From JANOBJ01 sp031411575 (GTDB taxonomy: Bacteria; Pseudomonadota; Gammaproteobacteria; Burkholderiales; Burkholderiaceae_C), in assembly GCA_031411575.1 (NCBI GenBank), contig JANOBJ010000390.1:1-14182 (forward strand): DNA of 14,182 nucleotides, written 5' to 3'. This document shows, piece by piece, positions 1 to 6,704 of this stretch. The notes beneath the pieces were generated by a model. The model did no database searches. It was not told the origin of the DNA and saw only the letters and a list, made by a program, of their open reading frames with translations. Position 1 is the stretch's first letter; every line of letters starts with the position of its first letter. The position numbers were made by a program, and so were the translations under genes.

Positions 1-439
1 CGGGCACGACGCCATCGACGCGGTAGCTGACGGCCGCCGCCGCGTGGACCGGCGCGCCGGCCGTGCGCGGCGCCGCCGGCTTGGCCAGCCCTTGCTCGAC
101 GGCGCGCAGCAGCTTTTGCAGCGTGATCGGCTTTTCGAGAAATGCCATCGCGCCGAACTTGGTCGCTTCGACCGCCGTGTCGATCGTGCCGTGGCCGCTC
201 ATCATGATGACCGGCATCGTCAGCAGCGACGTGGCGCCCCATTCCTTGAGCAGCGTGATGCCATCGACGTCGGGCATCCAGATGTCGAGCAGCACGAGGT
301 CGGGGCGCAATCGCTGGCGCGCCTCGCGGGCCTGCGCCGCGTTCTCGGCCAGATCGACAGTGTGGCCCTCGTCGTTCAGGATCTCGGAGAGCAAATCACG
401 TATGCCCAATTCGTCATCAACTACCAGAATATTTGCCAT
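1..439 (-). CDS. ntrX: NtrX-type response regulator (3' part outside window)
   Basis: Response regulator partner of the NtrY-type kinase encoded just upstream; it would receive a phosphoryl group and act on transcription in the cytoplasm. The 146 visible residues hold a complete receiver domain (about 3-117): acidic pair D8/D9, phospho-acceptor D52 in LLDIWMPDVDG, the switch residue in the MMSGHG segment (about 79-84), and K103 in LEKP. An Ala/Pro-rich linker follows and the gene runs off the left edge. Family members continue into a sigma-54-type AAA+ domain and a Fis-type helix-turn-helix, which cannot be seen here. The ATG start has a GCGAGG motif only 4 bases upstream and lies 49 bases after the ntrY stop, so the two genes are probably cotranscribed. 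The NtrX assignment rests on the receiver motifs and on its neighbour; another NtrC-family regulator is possible. Confidence 0.88.
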   Translation of the reverse strand, partial: MANILVVDDELGIRDLLSEILNDEGHTVDLAENAAQAREARQRLRPDLVLLDIWMPDVDGITLLKEWGATSLLTMPVIMMSGHGTIDTAVEATKFGAMAFLEKPITLQKLLRAVEQGLAKPAAPRTAGAPVHAAAAVSYRVDGVVP

Positions 440-488
440 GGTGCCTCGCTGCCCGTTGTTTTGGCGTAGCGTGGGAACCACGCTGTTG

Positions 489-2819
489 CTAGGTTGCAAC
501 TGTAAATGATAGCGAGACTTGCGCGCCCTGCACGACACCGTTTGTTACTCGATTGGAAACGTCAACCCGGGCGCCGTGTTCGTCGGCGATTTTCTTGACC
601 ACGGCCAGGCCCAGGCCGGTGCCGCGCGCCTTGGTGGTGACATAGGGCTCGAAGGCGCGTTTCAGGATGTGCTCGGGAAAGCCGGTGCCGGTGTCGAGCA
701 CGCTCAGTCGGACGCGCTTGGACGCTTCTTGCCACTGGGTGCGCACGACCACCTGGCGCGGCGCGCGGGCTACTTCGTCGACCCCTTCTACGGGCGCTTC
801 GCCAGCGGTTTCACTGACCCGTTTTGCGGGCGGATCAACCCGGGCCTCGGTGGCGTCCTGCGCGTTTTGCAGCAGGTTGTGCACCACCTGGCGCAGCTGT
901 TCGGCGTCGCCCAGGATTTTCGGGGCGCGTTCGTCAAGCTCCATGCTGACGGGCACCACCGCGTTCTCGGGCGGGTAGAGCTGCAGCACGTCGGACACCA
1001 GCGCGTTCAGGTCCACCGGCAGCAGCTCTGCGGCAGGCAGGCGCGCGTAATCACGAAACTCGTTGACCAGGCGCTTCATCGCGTCGACCTGGTCGACGAT
1101 GGTCTTGACCGATTTGGTGAGGATGGCCTGTTCGGCCGGCGGCACCTTGTTGGAGAGCTTCATCTCCAGCCGCTCAGCCGACAGCTGGATCGGGGTCAGC
1201 GGGTTCTTGATCTCGTGCGCGAGGCGGCGCGCCACCTCGCCCCAGGCCTGGGCGCGCTGGGCCGAGACGATCTCGGAAATGTCATCAAACACCAGCAGGC
1301 GCGCGGTACCCGGCATCTCGGCGCCGCGCGCCACCAGGGTGATGGTGTCGGGTGGGCCGTCGGGCTGGCTGGCGTTGAGCTCGAACGACTGTTGCCAGTG
1401 GTCGATGCCATGCTGTTCGCGCTCGCCCAGGAAGGCGTTGAACTGGGCCTGTACGTTGGTCGCCAGATCGGCCATGCCTTCGACTTCGGCCAGCGGCCGG
1501 CCTTCCCAGGCCGCCAGCGGGCGGCGCAGGATGCGGGTGGCGCCTGGGTTGCTGGACAAGATGACACCGCGCGCGTCGAGCACGATCACGCCCGCGGTCA
1601 GGTTGTCCAGGATGGTCTGCAGGTTGGCCCGCGCAGAGCTCACCTGGTCCATGCTTTTCTCGACCGCCGCGCGCGCGTCGGCCAGCTGCTGTGTCATGTC
1701 GGCAAACGAACGCGTCAGGCCGCCGAGCTCGTCCTTGCCTTGCAAGGCCGCCTTCGGCGTCAGGTCGCCGGCCGCCACCTGGCGCACGCCGTCAGCCAGC
1801 AGCAAGAGCGGCCGCGCGAGCTGGTTGCCCAGCAGCACGGCCAGCAGCACCGCGCCAAACACGGCGAGGAACAGGCTCAGCGTGAGCGTTCCGATGTACA
1901 TGCGGCGCAGGCCATCGCGCGCCAGCGCGCGCTCCTGGTACTCGCGGTTGGCCTCGGTCACGGCGATGGCGTTGGCCACCAGCGCGGGGGGCAGCGCCTG
2001 CGTCACCTGCACGATGCGCGACTCGGCCGACAGGCCGGTGTTGGACGTGGGCACCACCGCCAGCACGCGGATGCGCGCGTTGCTCACCGCATTCAGGCCG
2101 GTGTCGTCCAGCCCCTCGATCTGCGTCAGCACGCGCTGGCTGCGGGCATTACGCAGCTGCTGGGCCGACGGGCGCTCGGGGCTGAGGTCAAAGCGCGACT
2201 GGCCGGCGCTGGACAGGAGCTGGCCCGACGGGCTCCACAGCGCCACATCGGTGGCTGAAAGCTGCTCCCGGATGCGCTCCAGCGACAGGCCGGCCGAGGC
2301 GTCGGGCACCTCGGCCAGTTGGGCCGCGGCCGAGCGGGTCTTGTTGGTGAGGTCGCTGGACAGGGTATCGAGTGTGGTGCGCCCCAGGCTCACGCCCGCA
2401 TCCAGCGCGCCCTCGACCTTGACGTCGAACCAGCTTTCGATCGAGCGCGAAACGAACTGGTAGGACACGGTGTAGATCAGCACGCCGGGCGCAAAGCCGA
2501 CCAGCGCGAAGATCGCGGCCAGCTTGACCAGCAGCCGGCTGCCGAACTTGCCGCTCTTCAGCCGCAGCGCCAGCCGCAGCGCGATCCACAGAATGACGCC
2601 CAGCAGCATCGCTGCCACCACCACGTTGATGGTGAACAGGCGACCATAGTTGCGCTCGTACAGTTCGCGGTTGTTGGTGGCCTGGGTCAGCAGGAACAGC
2701 AGCACGAGGCCGATGCCCACCATCGTGGTGGCCCCCACGCCCACGGCCCAGCGCACCGCGCGCGAGGGGATGTGGATCGACGACTGGCCACCTTGGGGCG
2801 GCCGGGGGGCGGGTGTCAC
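489..2819 (-). CDS. ntrY: NtrY-type membrane sensor histidine kinase
   Basis: Inner-membrane sensor kinase (776 aa) that should autophosphorylate and pass the phosphoryl group to the NtrX-like regulator encoded next. Hydrophobic segments lie at about 23-45, 62-86, 97-121 and 308-331. A periplasmic sensor region of roughly 185 residues sits between the last two, as in the NtrY family. A HAMP domain (about 332-386) and a PAS domain (about 399-515) follow. The HisKA phospho-acceptor is H535 in RLAHEIKNPLTP. The ATPase has an N box (NLLQNAQDA, about 648-656), G1 (DTGTGF, 709-714) and G2 (GTGLGL, 733-738). A polar, Pro/Glu-rich loop of about 30 residues (660-690) separates the N and G1 boxes. The start is GTG, overlapping the TGA of the upstream gene in a 4-base GTGA, which implies translational coupling. 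The family is linked to nitrogen and redox signalling; the ligand here is unknown. Confidence 0.93.
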   Translation of the reverse strand: MTPAPRPPQGGQSSIHIPSRAVRWAVGVGATTMVGIGLVLLFLLTQATNNRELYERNYGRLFTINVVVAAMLLGVILWIALRLALRLKSGKFGSRLLVKLAAIFALVGFAPGVLIYTVSYQFVSRSIESWFDVKVEGALDAGVSLGRTTLDTLSSDLTNKTRSAAAQLAEVPDASAGLSLERIREQLSATDVALWSPSGQLLSSAGQSRFDLSPERPSAQQLRNARSQRVLTQIEGLDDTGLNAVSNARIRVLAVVPTSNTGLSAESRIVQVTQALPPALVANAIAVTEANREYQERALARDGLRRMYIGTLTLSLFLAVFGAVLLAVLLGNQLARPLLLLADGVRQVAAGDLTPKAALQGKDELGGLTRSFADMTQQLADARAAVEKSMDQVSSARANLQTILDNLTAGVIVLDARGVILSSNPGATRILRRPLAAWEGRPLAEVEGMADLATNVQAQFNAFLGEREQHGIDHWQQSFELNASQPDGPPDTITLVARGAEMPGTARLLVFDDISEIVSAQRAQAWGEVARRLAHEIKNPLTPIQLSAERLEMKLSNKVPPAEQAILTKSVKTIVDQVDAMKRLVNEFRDYARLPAAELLPVDLNALVSDVLQLYPPENAVVPVSMELDERAPKILGDAEQLRQVVHNLLQNAQDATEARVDPPAKRVSETAGEAPVEGVDEVARAPRQVVVRTQWQEASKRVRLSVLDTGTGFPEHILKRAFEPYVTTKARGTGLGLAVVKKIADEHGARVDVSNRVTNGVVQGAQVSLSFTVAT

Positions 2820-3529
2820 CGCGCGCTCTCCATGAAAAGCCGCTGGTTGCGGCCAACCGAAATGTTCCAGTCGGCCTGACCGACCGCGCCGATCTGGAAC
2901 GGCCGTGGCAACTGTGACAGGTCAAGCCGGAAGCGGAAATCCACGTTATAGCGCGCCTCCACGTCAACCTCGGCGGCTTCGGCAACTTTCCAGCGCGCGA
3001 TGCGTTGCACGGCGGCCATCGCCTCGGGCAGCGAGTCGAAGTTTTGCCCGAGCGTGGCACCCAGCGTGGCGTTGCCGATCTGGCCCGACGAGACGTTGAG
3101 ACGCCAGCGCCGCGTGAGGGGCTGGTAGGCCAGACGCAGGTGGCGGGTGGCGGTGGCGATGCGTTTGTCATACCAGTACCAGCGGTCGCGGTAGACCTCG
3201 GCCTCGGCCACGAAATACATGGCGATGCCCTTGGTCAGCGCGTCTTCGACCACCGGCGGCAGCTCAAACCTGATGGTGGCAGTCAAAAACACCCCGTCTT
3301 CGGCGCGGTCGATCCGCAACTGGGTGATCTCGGCCGGGGCCACATCGGCCCGCGCCACGCCACCCAGGCTGACGGCGAGACACACGGCCAGCAGCCACGC
3401 CGCGCGCTCAAGCCCCGTGCGCAGCCTGGCCAGGCCGCAGATTTGGGGCAGGCTGCAGCGGCGCGCGTTTTTCCAGGAGGGCGTAGAAAAAACCGTCGTG
3501 ATCACCCAACAGATTGTCCGGGACGGCAT
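2816..3529 (-). CDS. DUF4390 family exported protein of unknown function
   Basis: Protein of unknown function that matches, from memory, the DUF4390 family commonly found between rsmB and ntrY in betaproteobacteria. The convincing part begins with a signal peptide: hydrophobic AAWLLAVCLAVSLGGVARA followed by DVAPAEITQ, with probable cleavage after ARA. The mature part is about 175 residues with alternating beta-type segments rich in Arg, Tyr and Trp (such as YRDRWYWYDKRI), and no visible catalytic motif. Its stop overlaps the ntrY start in GTGA. The 5' end is uncertain. The listed ATG overlaps rsmB by about 120 bases, gives an unusually long region before the signal peptide, and has no clear ribosome binding site. 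A GTG at 3503-3505 or a CTG at 3431-3433 or 3422-3424 is also possible. A role in the envelope or in the NtrYX pathway would be a guess from position. Confidence 0.8.
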   Translation of the reverse strand: MPSRTICWVITTVFSTPSWKNARRCSLPQICGLARLRTGLERAAWLLAVCLAVSLGGVARADVAPAEITQLRIDRAEDGVFLTATIRFELPPVVEDALTKGIAMYFVAEAEVYRDRWYWYDKRIATATRHLRLAYQPLTRRWRLNVSSGQIGNATLGATLGQNFDSLPEAMAAVQRIARWKVAEAAEVDVEARYNVDFRFRLDLSQLPRPFQIGAVGQADWNISVGRNQRLFMESAR

Positions 3530-4796
3530 CGTCGTTTGCGCCAGTTTGGGGCATTAAATGGCCTGGCGACGGCAGCAAAACGGCGTCGGTGTGGTGCGCA
3601 ACAAACGTTTGGACTTGCTGCTCGCCCTCGGCACGAAACACCGAACAGGTGCAGTACAGCAGCCGCCCGCCGTCCTTGAGCAACGGCCACAGCGCGCCCA
3701 GCAGCGCGGCCTGAATGACCGCGAGTTGCGCAATGTCGGATTCGCGCCGCAGCCAGCGCACATCGGGATGGCGCCGCACGATGCCCGATGCGGTGCAGGG
3801 CGCATCGAGCAGGATGGCATCGAAGGGTTCGCTGTCGCACCGTTGCGGCCACCAGGTGGCCGGCTGCGCCGCATCGGCCACCACCACCTGCGCGGTCAGG
3901 CCCTGGCGCTGCAGGTTATCGTGGATGCGGCTGCAGCGCGCGGCGTCGATATCCAGCGCGGCGACCTGAAAACCCGGCCAATCGGCAGCCAGTTCCAGCA
4001 GGTGCGCGGTCTTGCCACCGGGGGCGGCGCAGGCGTCGAGCACGCGGGCGGGCTGGGTGCGGTCCATCCCGCGCAGCAGCAGCGGTGCGGCCAGCTGCGC
4101 GGCACTGTCCTGCACCGAGACCGCACCCTCGGCAAAGCCCGGTATCTGCTGAACGGGCAGCGGGCGCGCGAGTTGCAGGCCATGTTCACCGACCTTGTTT
4201 GCTATTATATTAATAGCTAACAATGACCGCTGCACCTGCACCATAGGCACTTTTTGCTCAAAAACACGCAAAATCATGGGTGGCTGGCGATTGTTGGCGC
4301 GCAGGATGGATTGCCAGTGTTGAGGGTGGTCTTGTCTGAGCCGCTCGATCCACCAGCGCGGGTGGTTCCATACCGCCACCGGGTCTTTCGTGGCCAAGTC
4401 CACCAGCGCGTCGCGCTCACGCAGAAAGCGCCGCAGGCAGGCGTTGATGAAGCTGGCCTGCGCGCGGGTGGCGGGATCGCGCTTGGCGGCTTCGACCGTC
4501 TGGTCCACCAGCGTGAACACTTCGTACGGCGCGTCGGCCTCGCGCCAGCCCAGCGCCAGCGCGGTGCACAGCAGCGCATCTGCCGCGGGCGGGGGCGCGC
4601 GTTTGGCGAGCAGCCGGCGCAGTGACTCGGCACGGCCGAGCCAGCGCAGCGTGTGAAAACTCAGCGCCTGCACACCAGGACGCAGTGCAGCGTCCACGGC
4701 CGGCAGCGCGTCGTTGAGCGACCGGCCAACGCGCACGGCAGCCAAAACGGCAGCGGCAGCCTGAAGCTGCCGCCAAAGGGGAATCGGGATCACCAT
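3408..4796 (-). CDS. rsmB: 16S rRNA (cytosine-967-C5)-methyltransferase RsmB
   Basis: Transfers a methyl group from SAM to C967 of 16S rRNA (also called Sun or Fmu). The 462 residues contain an N-terminal NusB-like RNA-binding domain (about 5-135), a linker and N-terminal methyltransferase subdomain (about 140-245), and a Rossmann-fold catalytic domain. SAM motif I is VLDACAAPGGKTAH (252-265) and ALDID follows at about 280-284. Motif IV DAPCTASG carries C334 and motif VI YCTCS carries the probable nucleophile C384. The C-terminus has the expected GFFYALLEK. It is slightly longer than the roughly 430-residue E. coli protein. The ATG start has no obvious ribosome binding site. The gene is followed by DUF4390 with overlap. 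Residues about 178-200 are encoded by an AT-rich patch with codons rare for this genome (TTA, ATA, ATA), although the catalytic residues are intact. Confidence 0.96.
   Translation of the reverse strand: MVIPIPLWRQLQAAAAVLAAVRVGRSLNDALPAVDAALRPGVQALSFHTLRWLGRAESLRRLLAKRAPPPAADALLCTALALGWREADAPYEVFTLVDQTVEAAKRDPATRAQASFINACLRRFLRERDALVDLATKDPVAVWNHPRWWIERLRQDHPQHWQSILRANNRQPPMILRVFEQKVPMVQVQRSLLAINIIANKVGEHGLQLARPLPVQQIPGFAEGAVSVQDSAAQLAAPLLLRGMDRTQPARVLDACAAPGGKTAHLLELAADWPGFQVAALDIDAARCSRIHDNLQRQGLTAQVVVADAAQPATWWPQRCDSEPFDAILLDAPCTASGIVRRHPDVRWLRRESDIAQLAVIQAALLGALWPLLKDGGRLLYCTCSVFRAEGEQQVQTFVAHHTDAVLLPSPGHLMPQTGANDDAVPDNLLGDHDGFFYALLEKRAPLQPAPNLRPGQAAHGA
4197..4265 (-). repeat. AT-rich repeat-like patch inside rsmB
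   Basis: This 69-base stretch is much more AT-rich than the surrounding gene and encodes rsmB residues about 178-200 with TTT, CAA, AAA, TCA, TTG, TTA, ATT, AAT and ATA codons that are otherwise scarce here. It contains a perfect inverted repeat at 4201-4217: arms GCTATTA and TAATAGC around TAT. From memory, this core resembles a small repeat scattered between genes in Comamonadaceae (GCTATTA...TAATAGC types). The reading frame stays open through it. Family membership is inference; the composition and the palindrome are seen directly. Confidence 0.6.
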
Positions 4797-4847
4797 GGCG
4801 CCATTGTTGCAGGCTGGCCAAGATCCAGTCGTGGGCCGCCGCGGAAC

Positions 4848-4913
4848 CGGCTTTGCCGAGGCTGCTGGCGGCGCCCCCCCTGGGGGAGGCGGCCGCCAAG
4901 CCGCCTCGGGGGG
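4848..4913. repeat. GC-rich palindromic element after fccB
   Basis: The 117 bases between fccB and rsmB are largely taken up by dyad-symmetric GC-rich DNA. An 8-bp perfect stem is formed by GAGGCGGC (4886-4893) and GCCGCCTC (4900-4907) around a 6-base loop. Outer runs C4874-4880 and G4908-4913 can extend it, and CCCCCTGGGGG (4876-4886) is an alternative fold. A short CGGC-TTT-GCCG hairpin lies at 4848-4858. The element begins directly after the fccB stop codon, so its transcript could fold, but it lacks a T-tract and is not a classical intrinsic terminator. It looks like a dispersed repeat of the Comamonadaceae type. Confidence 0.55.
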
Positions 4914-6269
4914 TCAGCCCAATGTATCGGCCCAGATGTTCCAAGCCCAGTTCATGGCGTACACGCCCTCCAGCTCGGTCGGCGCGGGGCTCAGGCCACC
5001 CGAACCGGCGACGGTCTTGAAGGTTTTTTCGGCTGCCACATACTCGTGCACGCTGGCCACGTGCACGACGTTCTTGTTGTCCACAAAGCTGTAGCAGGTG
5101 TTGGTGAGCATTGGCGCCGGGTTGGGCGCCCAGCCCGACAGCTCGGCCACGATGGCCGCCGCAGCGACCTTGGCGTGGCTGTTGGCCATGTGGCCGCTCT
5201 TGGGCATGGCCGGCGCGATCTGGATCGAATCGCCCAGCACGTGCACGTCCTTGGCGGCGGTGGACTCAAACGTCAGGTAGTTGACGCCGCACCAGCGGTT
5301 GTTGGCCTGGTTGTTGAGGCCGGCCTGGACCGCGATGGCGCCCGCACGCATGGCGGGCAGCGCGTTGATGACATTGGCTTTCACGTCGTCCTGCACCTCG
5401 AACTTGAGGGTGCCGCTGCGCACGTCCACCGCAGTGGCCTTGTGCTGGCCGCGGTACTCGACTAGCCCCGAGTACTGCTCGGCCCAGACCTTCTTGAACA
5501 GCGCACCCTTGGAGGTGACGTCGGGATTGGCGTCCAGGATCAGCACCTTGCTGCGCGGCTTGGCGTTCTTGAAGTACCAGGCGACCTGGCAGGCGCGCTC
5601 GTACGGGCCGGGCGGGCAGCGGTAGGGTGCCTCGGGGATGCTGATCGCGAACACGCCGCCGTCGGGCATGGCTTCGAGCTGCTTGCGCAAGGCCAGGGTC
5701 TCGGGGCCGGCCTTCCAGGCCTGCAGCACCTGGCCAGACGCGTTGGCCGCGGCCAGGCCCTCGATGCTGCCCATCATCAGCTCAATGCCCGGCGAGACGA
5801 TCAGCTTGTCGTAGCCGATGCTGCCACCACGGCTCAGGGTGACGGTCTTTTTGGTGGTGTCGATGGCCGTGGCCATGTCTTTCACCACGGTGACGCCATG
5901 GTTCTTGCCCAGGCCGCCGTACGACGAGGTGATGTCGGCCATCTGCTTGCTGCCGCCGAGCACCAGGTTGGAGATGGGGCAGGACACGAAGCTGTCGTTG
6001 GGCTCGATCAGGACCACGTCGATCTTGTAGTCCGACAGCAGGCGCACGTACTTGGCGGCGGTGGCGCCGCCGTAGCCGCCGCCCACCACGACCACCTTGG
6101 CCCTGGACGGAATCGACGAGGTGGCGCAGGCGCCCAGACCCAGCAGACTGAGTGCGGCGGAAGACTGGAGGAACGAGCGGCGCTGGATCAAGCCGGTGCG
6201 CCGAGCCGACTCGAGCGAGGCGAGCGCCCCCCCGGGGGGCAGCGAATGATGGTGAGTGAGGGAGTTCAT
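4914..6269 (-). CDS. fccB: Sulfide dehydrogenase flavoprotein subunit (FccB/SoxF family)
   Basis: Periplasmic FAD subunit of flavocytochrome c sulfide dehydrogenase, which oxidises sulfide to sulfur or polysulfide and passes electrons to the cytochrome subunit encoded just upstream. The 451-residue precursor has a twin-arginine signal (QRRSFLQ, R30/R31, then a hydrophobic stretch to about 48). The FAD-binding motif is VVVVGGGYGGATAAKYV (about 59-75). Three cysteines match those known in the Allochromatium protein: C97 in VSCPISN (equivalent of the Cys linked to FAD) and the redox pair C218 (YRCPPGPYERA) and C327 (RWCGVN). A second dinucleotide-type segment HVLGDS lies at about 343-348, followed by PKSGHMANSHAK. 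The ATG was chosen because GTGAGG lies 8 bases upstream and overlaps the fccA stop, suggesting coupled translation. The long region before RR (residues 9-26) is encoded by repeat-like DNA. Electron acceptor and substrate are inferred from the family. Confidence 0.92.
   Translation of the reverse strand: MNSLTHHHSLPPGGALASLESARRTGLIQRRSFLQSSAALSLLGLGACATSSIPSRAKVVVVGGGYGGATAAKYVRLLSDYKIDVVLIEPNDSFVSCPISNLVLGGSKQMADITSSYGGLGKNHGVTVVKDMATAIDTTKKTVTLSRGGSIGYDKLIVSPGIELMMGSIEGLAAANASGQVLQAWKAGPETLALRKQLEAMPDGGVFAISIPEAPYRCPPGPYERACQVAWYFKNAKPRSKVLILDANPDVTSKGALFKKVWAEQYSGLVEYRGQHKATAVDVRSGTLKFEVQDDVKANVINALPAMRAGAIAVQAGLNNQANNRWCGVNYLTFESTAAKDVHVLGDSIQIAPAMPKSGHMANSHAKVAAAAIVAELSGWAPNPAPMLTNTCYSFVDNKNVVHVASVHEYVAAEKTFKTVAGSGGLSPAPTELEGVYAMNWAWNIWADTLG
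6192..6245 (-). repeat. C/G-run palindromic repeat within the fccB signal sequence
   Basis: A perfect 12-bp palindrome of six C and six G lies at 6228-6239, flanked by GGCGAGCG. The core GGCG(A)GCG-C7-(T)-G5/6 also occurs in the element at 4867-4886 after the fccB stop. In the fccB frame this DNA encodes residues about 9-26 (SLPPGGALASLESARRTG), between the start codon and the twin-arginine motif, where Tat signals usually have a shorter region. I infer that a dispersed repeat has been taken into the coding sequence. The palindrome is seen directly; the origin is inference. Confidence 0.5.
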
Positions 6270-6277
6270 GGTGCTGG

Positions 6278-6283
6278 CCTCAC
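6278..6283 (-). promoter_or_regulatory. Ribosome binding site of fccB
   Basis: GTGAGG on the minus strand, 8 bases before the fccB ATG. Its TGA is the fccA stop codon, so termination of fccA places ribosomes directly at the fccB start. This supports the ATG at 6269 over an upstream in-frame start at 6329, which would lie inside fccA. Confidence 0.65.
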
Positions 6284-6591
6284 TTCTTTTGCGCCGACAA
6301 ATAGCCGGCAATGGCGTCCACCTGTGCATCGCTGTAGCCCTTGCTCAGCTGGTGCATCACAGTGGCCGGGCGGGTGCCCGCCTTGAACGCCTTCATCTGC
6401 GCGACGATGTAGTCCTTGGGCATGCCGGCAATCGACGGCACGCTGGAGCCGTCAACGCCCTTGCCGTTGGTACCGTGGCAGTTGGCGCAGGTCGCGCTCA
6501 CGCTTTTGACATACAGGGCATCGGCACCCTGCGCCATGACCGGCGCTGCTGACGGCAGCAGTGCGGCAACGATCCACCATTTGAGTTTCAT
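6280..6591 (-). CDS. fccA: Small monoheme cytochrome c, sulfide dehydrogenase cytochrome subunit (FccA-like)
   Basis: Periplasmic class I c-type cytochrome that probably takes electrons from the FccB flavoprotein and hands them to the respiratory chain. The 103-residue precursor has a Sec signal peptide (MKLKWWIVAALLPSAAPVMA, probable cleavage after residue 20). One heme-binding motif CANCH (35-39) follows, and the likely distal ligand is M79 in TVMHQLSKGY. The end YSDAQVDAIAGYLSAQKK is typical of the family. The mature protein is about 83 residues, roughly half the diheme subunit of Allochromatium, so this is the short monoheme type. The start was chosen because GAGGAG lies 5 bases before this ATG and a signal peptide begins there; an in-frame start at 6690 would add 33 residues ahead of the signal. 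Only 10 bases separate its stop from fccB. Confidence 0.9.
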   Translation of the reverse strand: MKLKWWIVAALLPSAAPVMAQGADALYVKSVSATCANCHGTNGKGVDGSSVPSIAGMPKDYIVAQMKAFKAGTRPATVMHQLSKGYSDAQVDAIAGYLSAQKK

Positions 6592-6596
6592 ACGGG

Positions 6597-6602
6597 CTCC
6601 TC
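6597..6602 (-). promoter_or_regulatory. Ribosome binding site of fccA
   Basis: GAGGAG on the minus strand, 5 bases before the ATG at 6591. It is the strongest such site in this part of the window and fixes the fccA start immediately before the signal peptide. Confidence 0.7.
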
Positions 6603-6694
6603 GAACAACTGTTTGCATCTGGAAGTATGGCGGCAGGCACCTCGACGGCTGCTCCGTAGTATCCATGAGCAGCAGCGCCGGCCACACCACGTTC

Positions 6695-6704
6695 GGTCAT
6701 GACC
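6695..6704. promoter_or_regulatory. Perfect palindrome GGTCATGACC upstream of fccA (possible operator)
   Basis: A 10-bp perfect palindrome begins directly after the lemA-like stop codon and lies 103 bases upstream of the fccA start. The 113-base gap between the two genes is the only place for an fccAB promoter independent of the lemA-like gene. I could not identify convincing -35 and -10 boxes. The operator role is speculative; the palindrome is seen directly. Confidence 0.25.

Noticed and set aside
519..2258. Open frame of 579 codons on the plus strand, opposite ntrY
   Set aside because: The translation is low in information (Gly, Arg, His, Gln, Ala) with no recognisable motif. The minus-strand kinase has every expected box.
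4874..4913. Intrinsic terminator for fccAB
   Set aside because: The stem is strong, but no T-tract follows on the minus strand, so it is better described as a palindromic repeat; an effect on the transcript end remains possible.
6270..6329. Upstream in-frame extension of fccB to 6329
   Set aside because: It would overlap the end of fccA and place 20 extra residues ahead of the Tat signal; the ATG at 6269 has a well-placed ribosome binding site.
6592..6690. Upstream in-frame extension of fccA to an ATG at 6690
   Set aside because: The added 33 residues precede an obvious signal peptide, and a strong GAGGAG lies just before the ATG at 6591.
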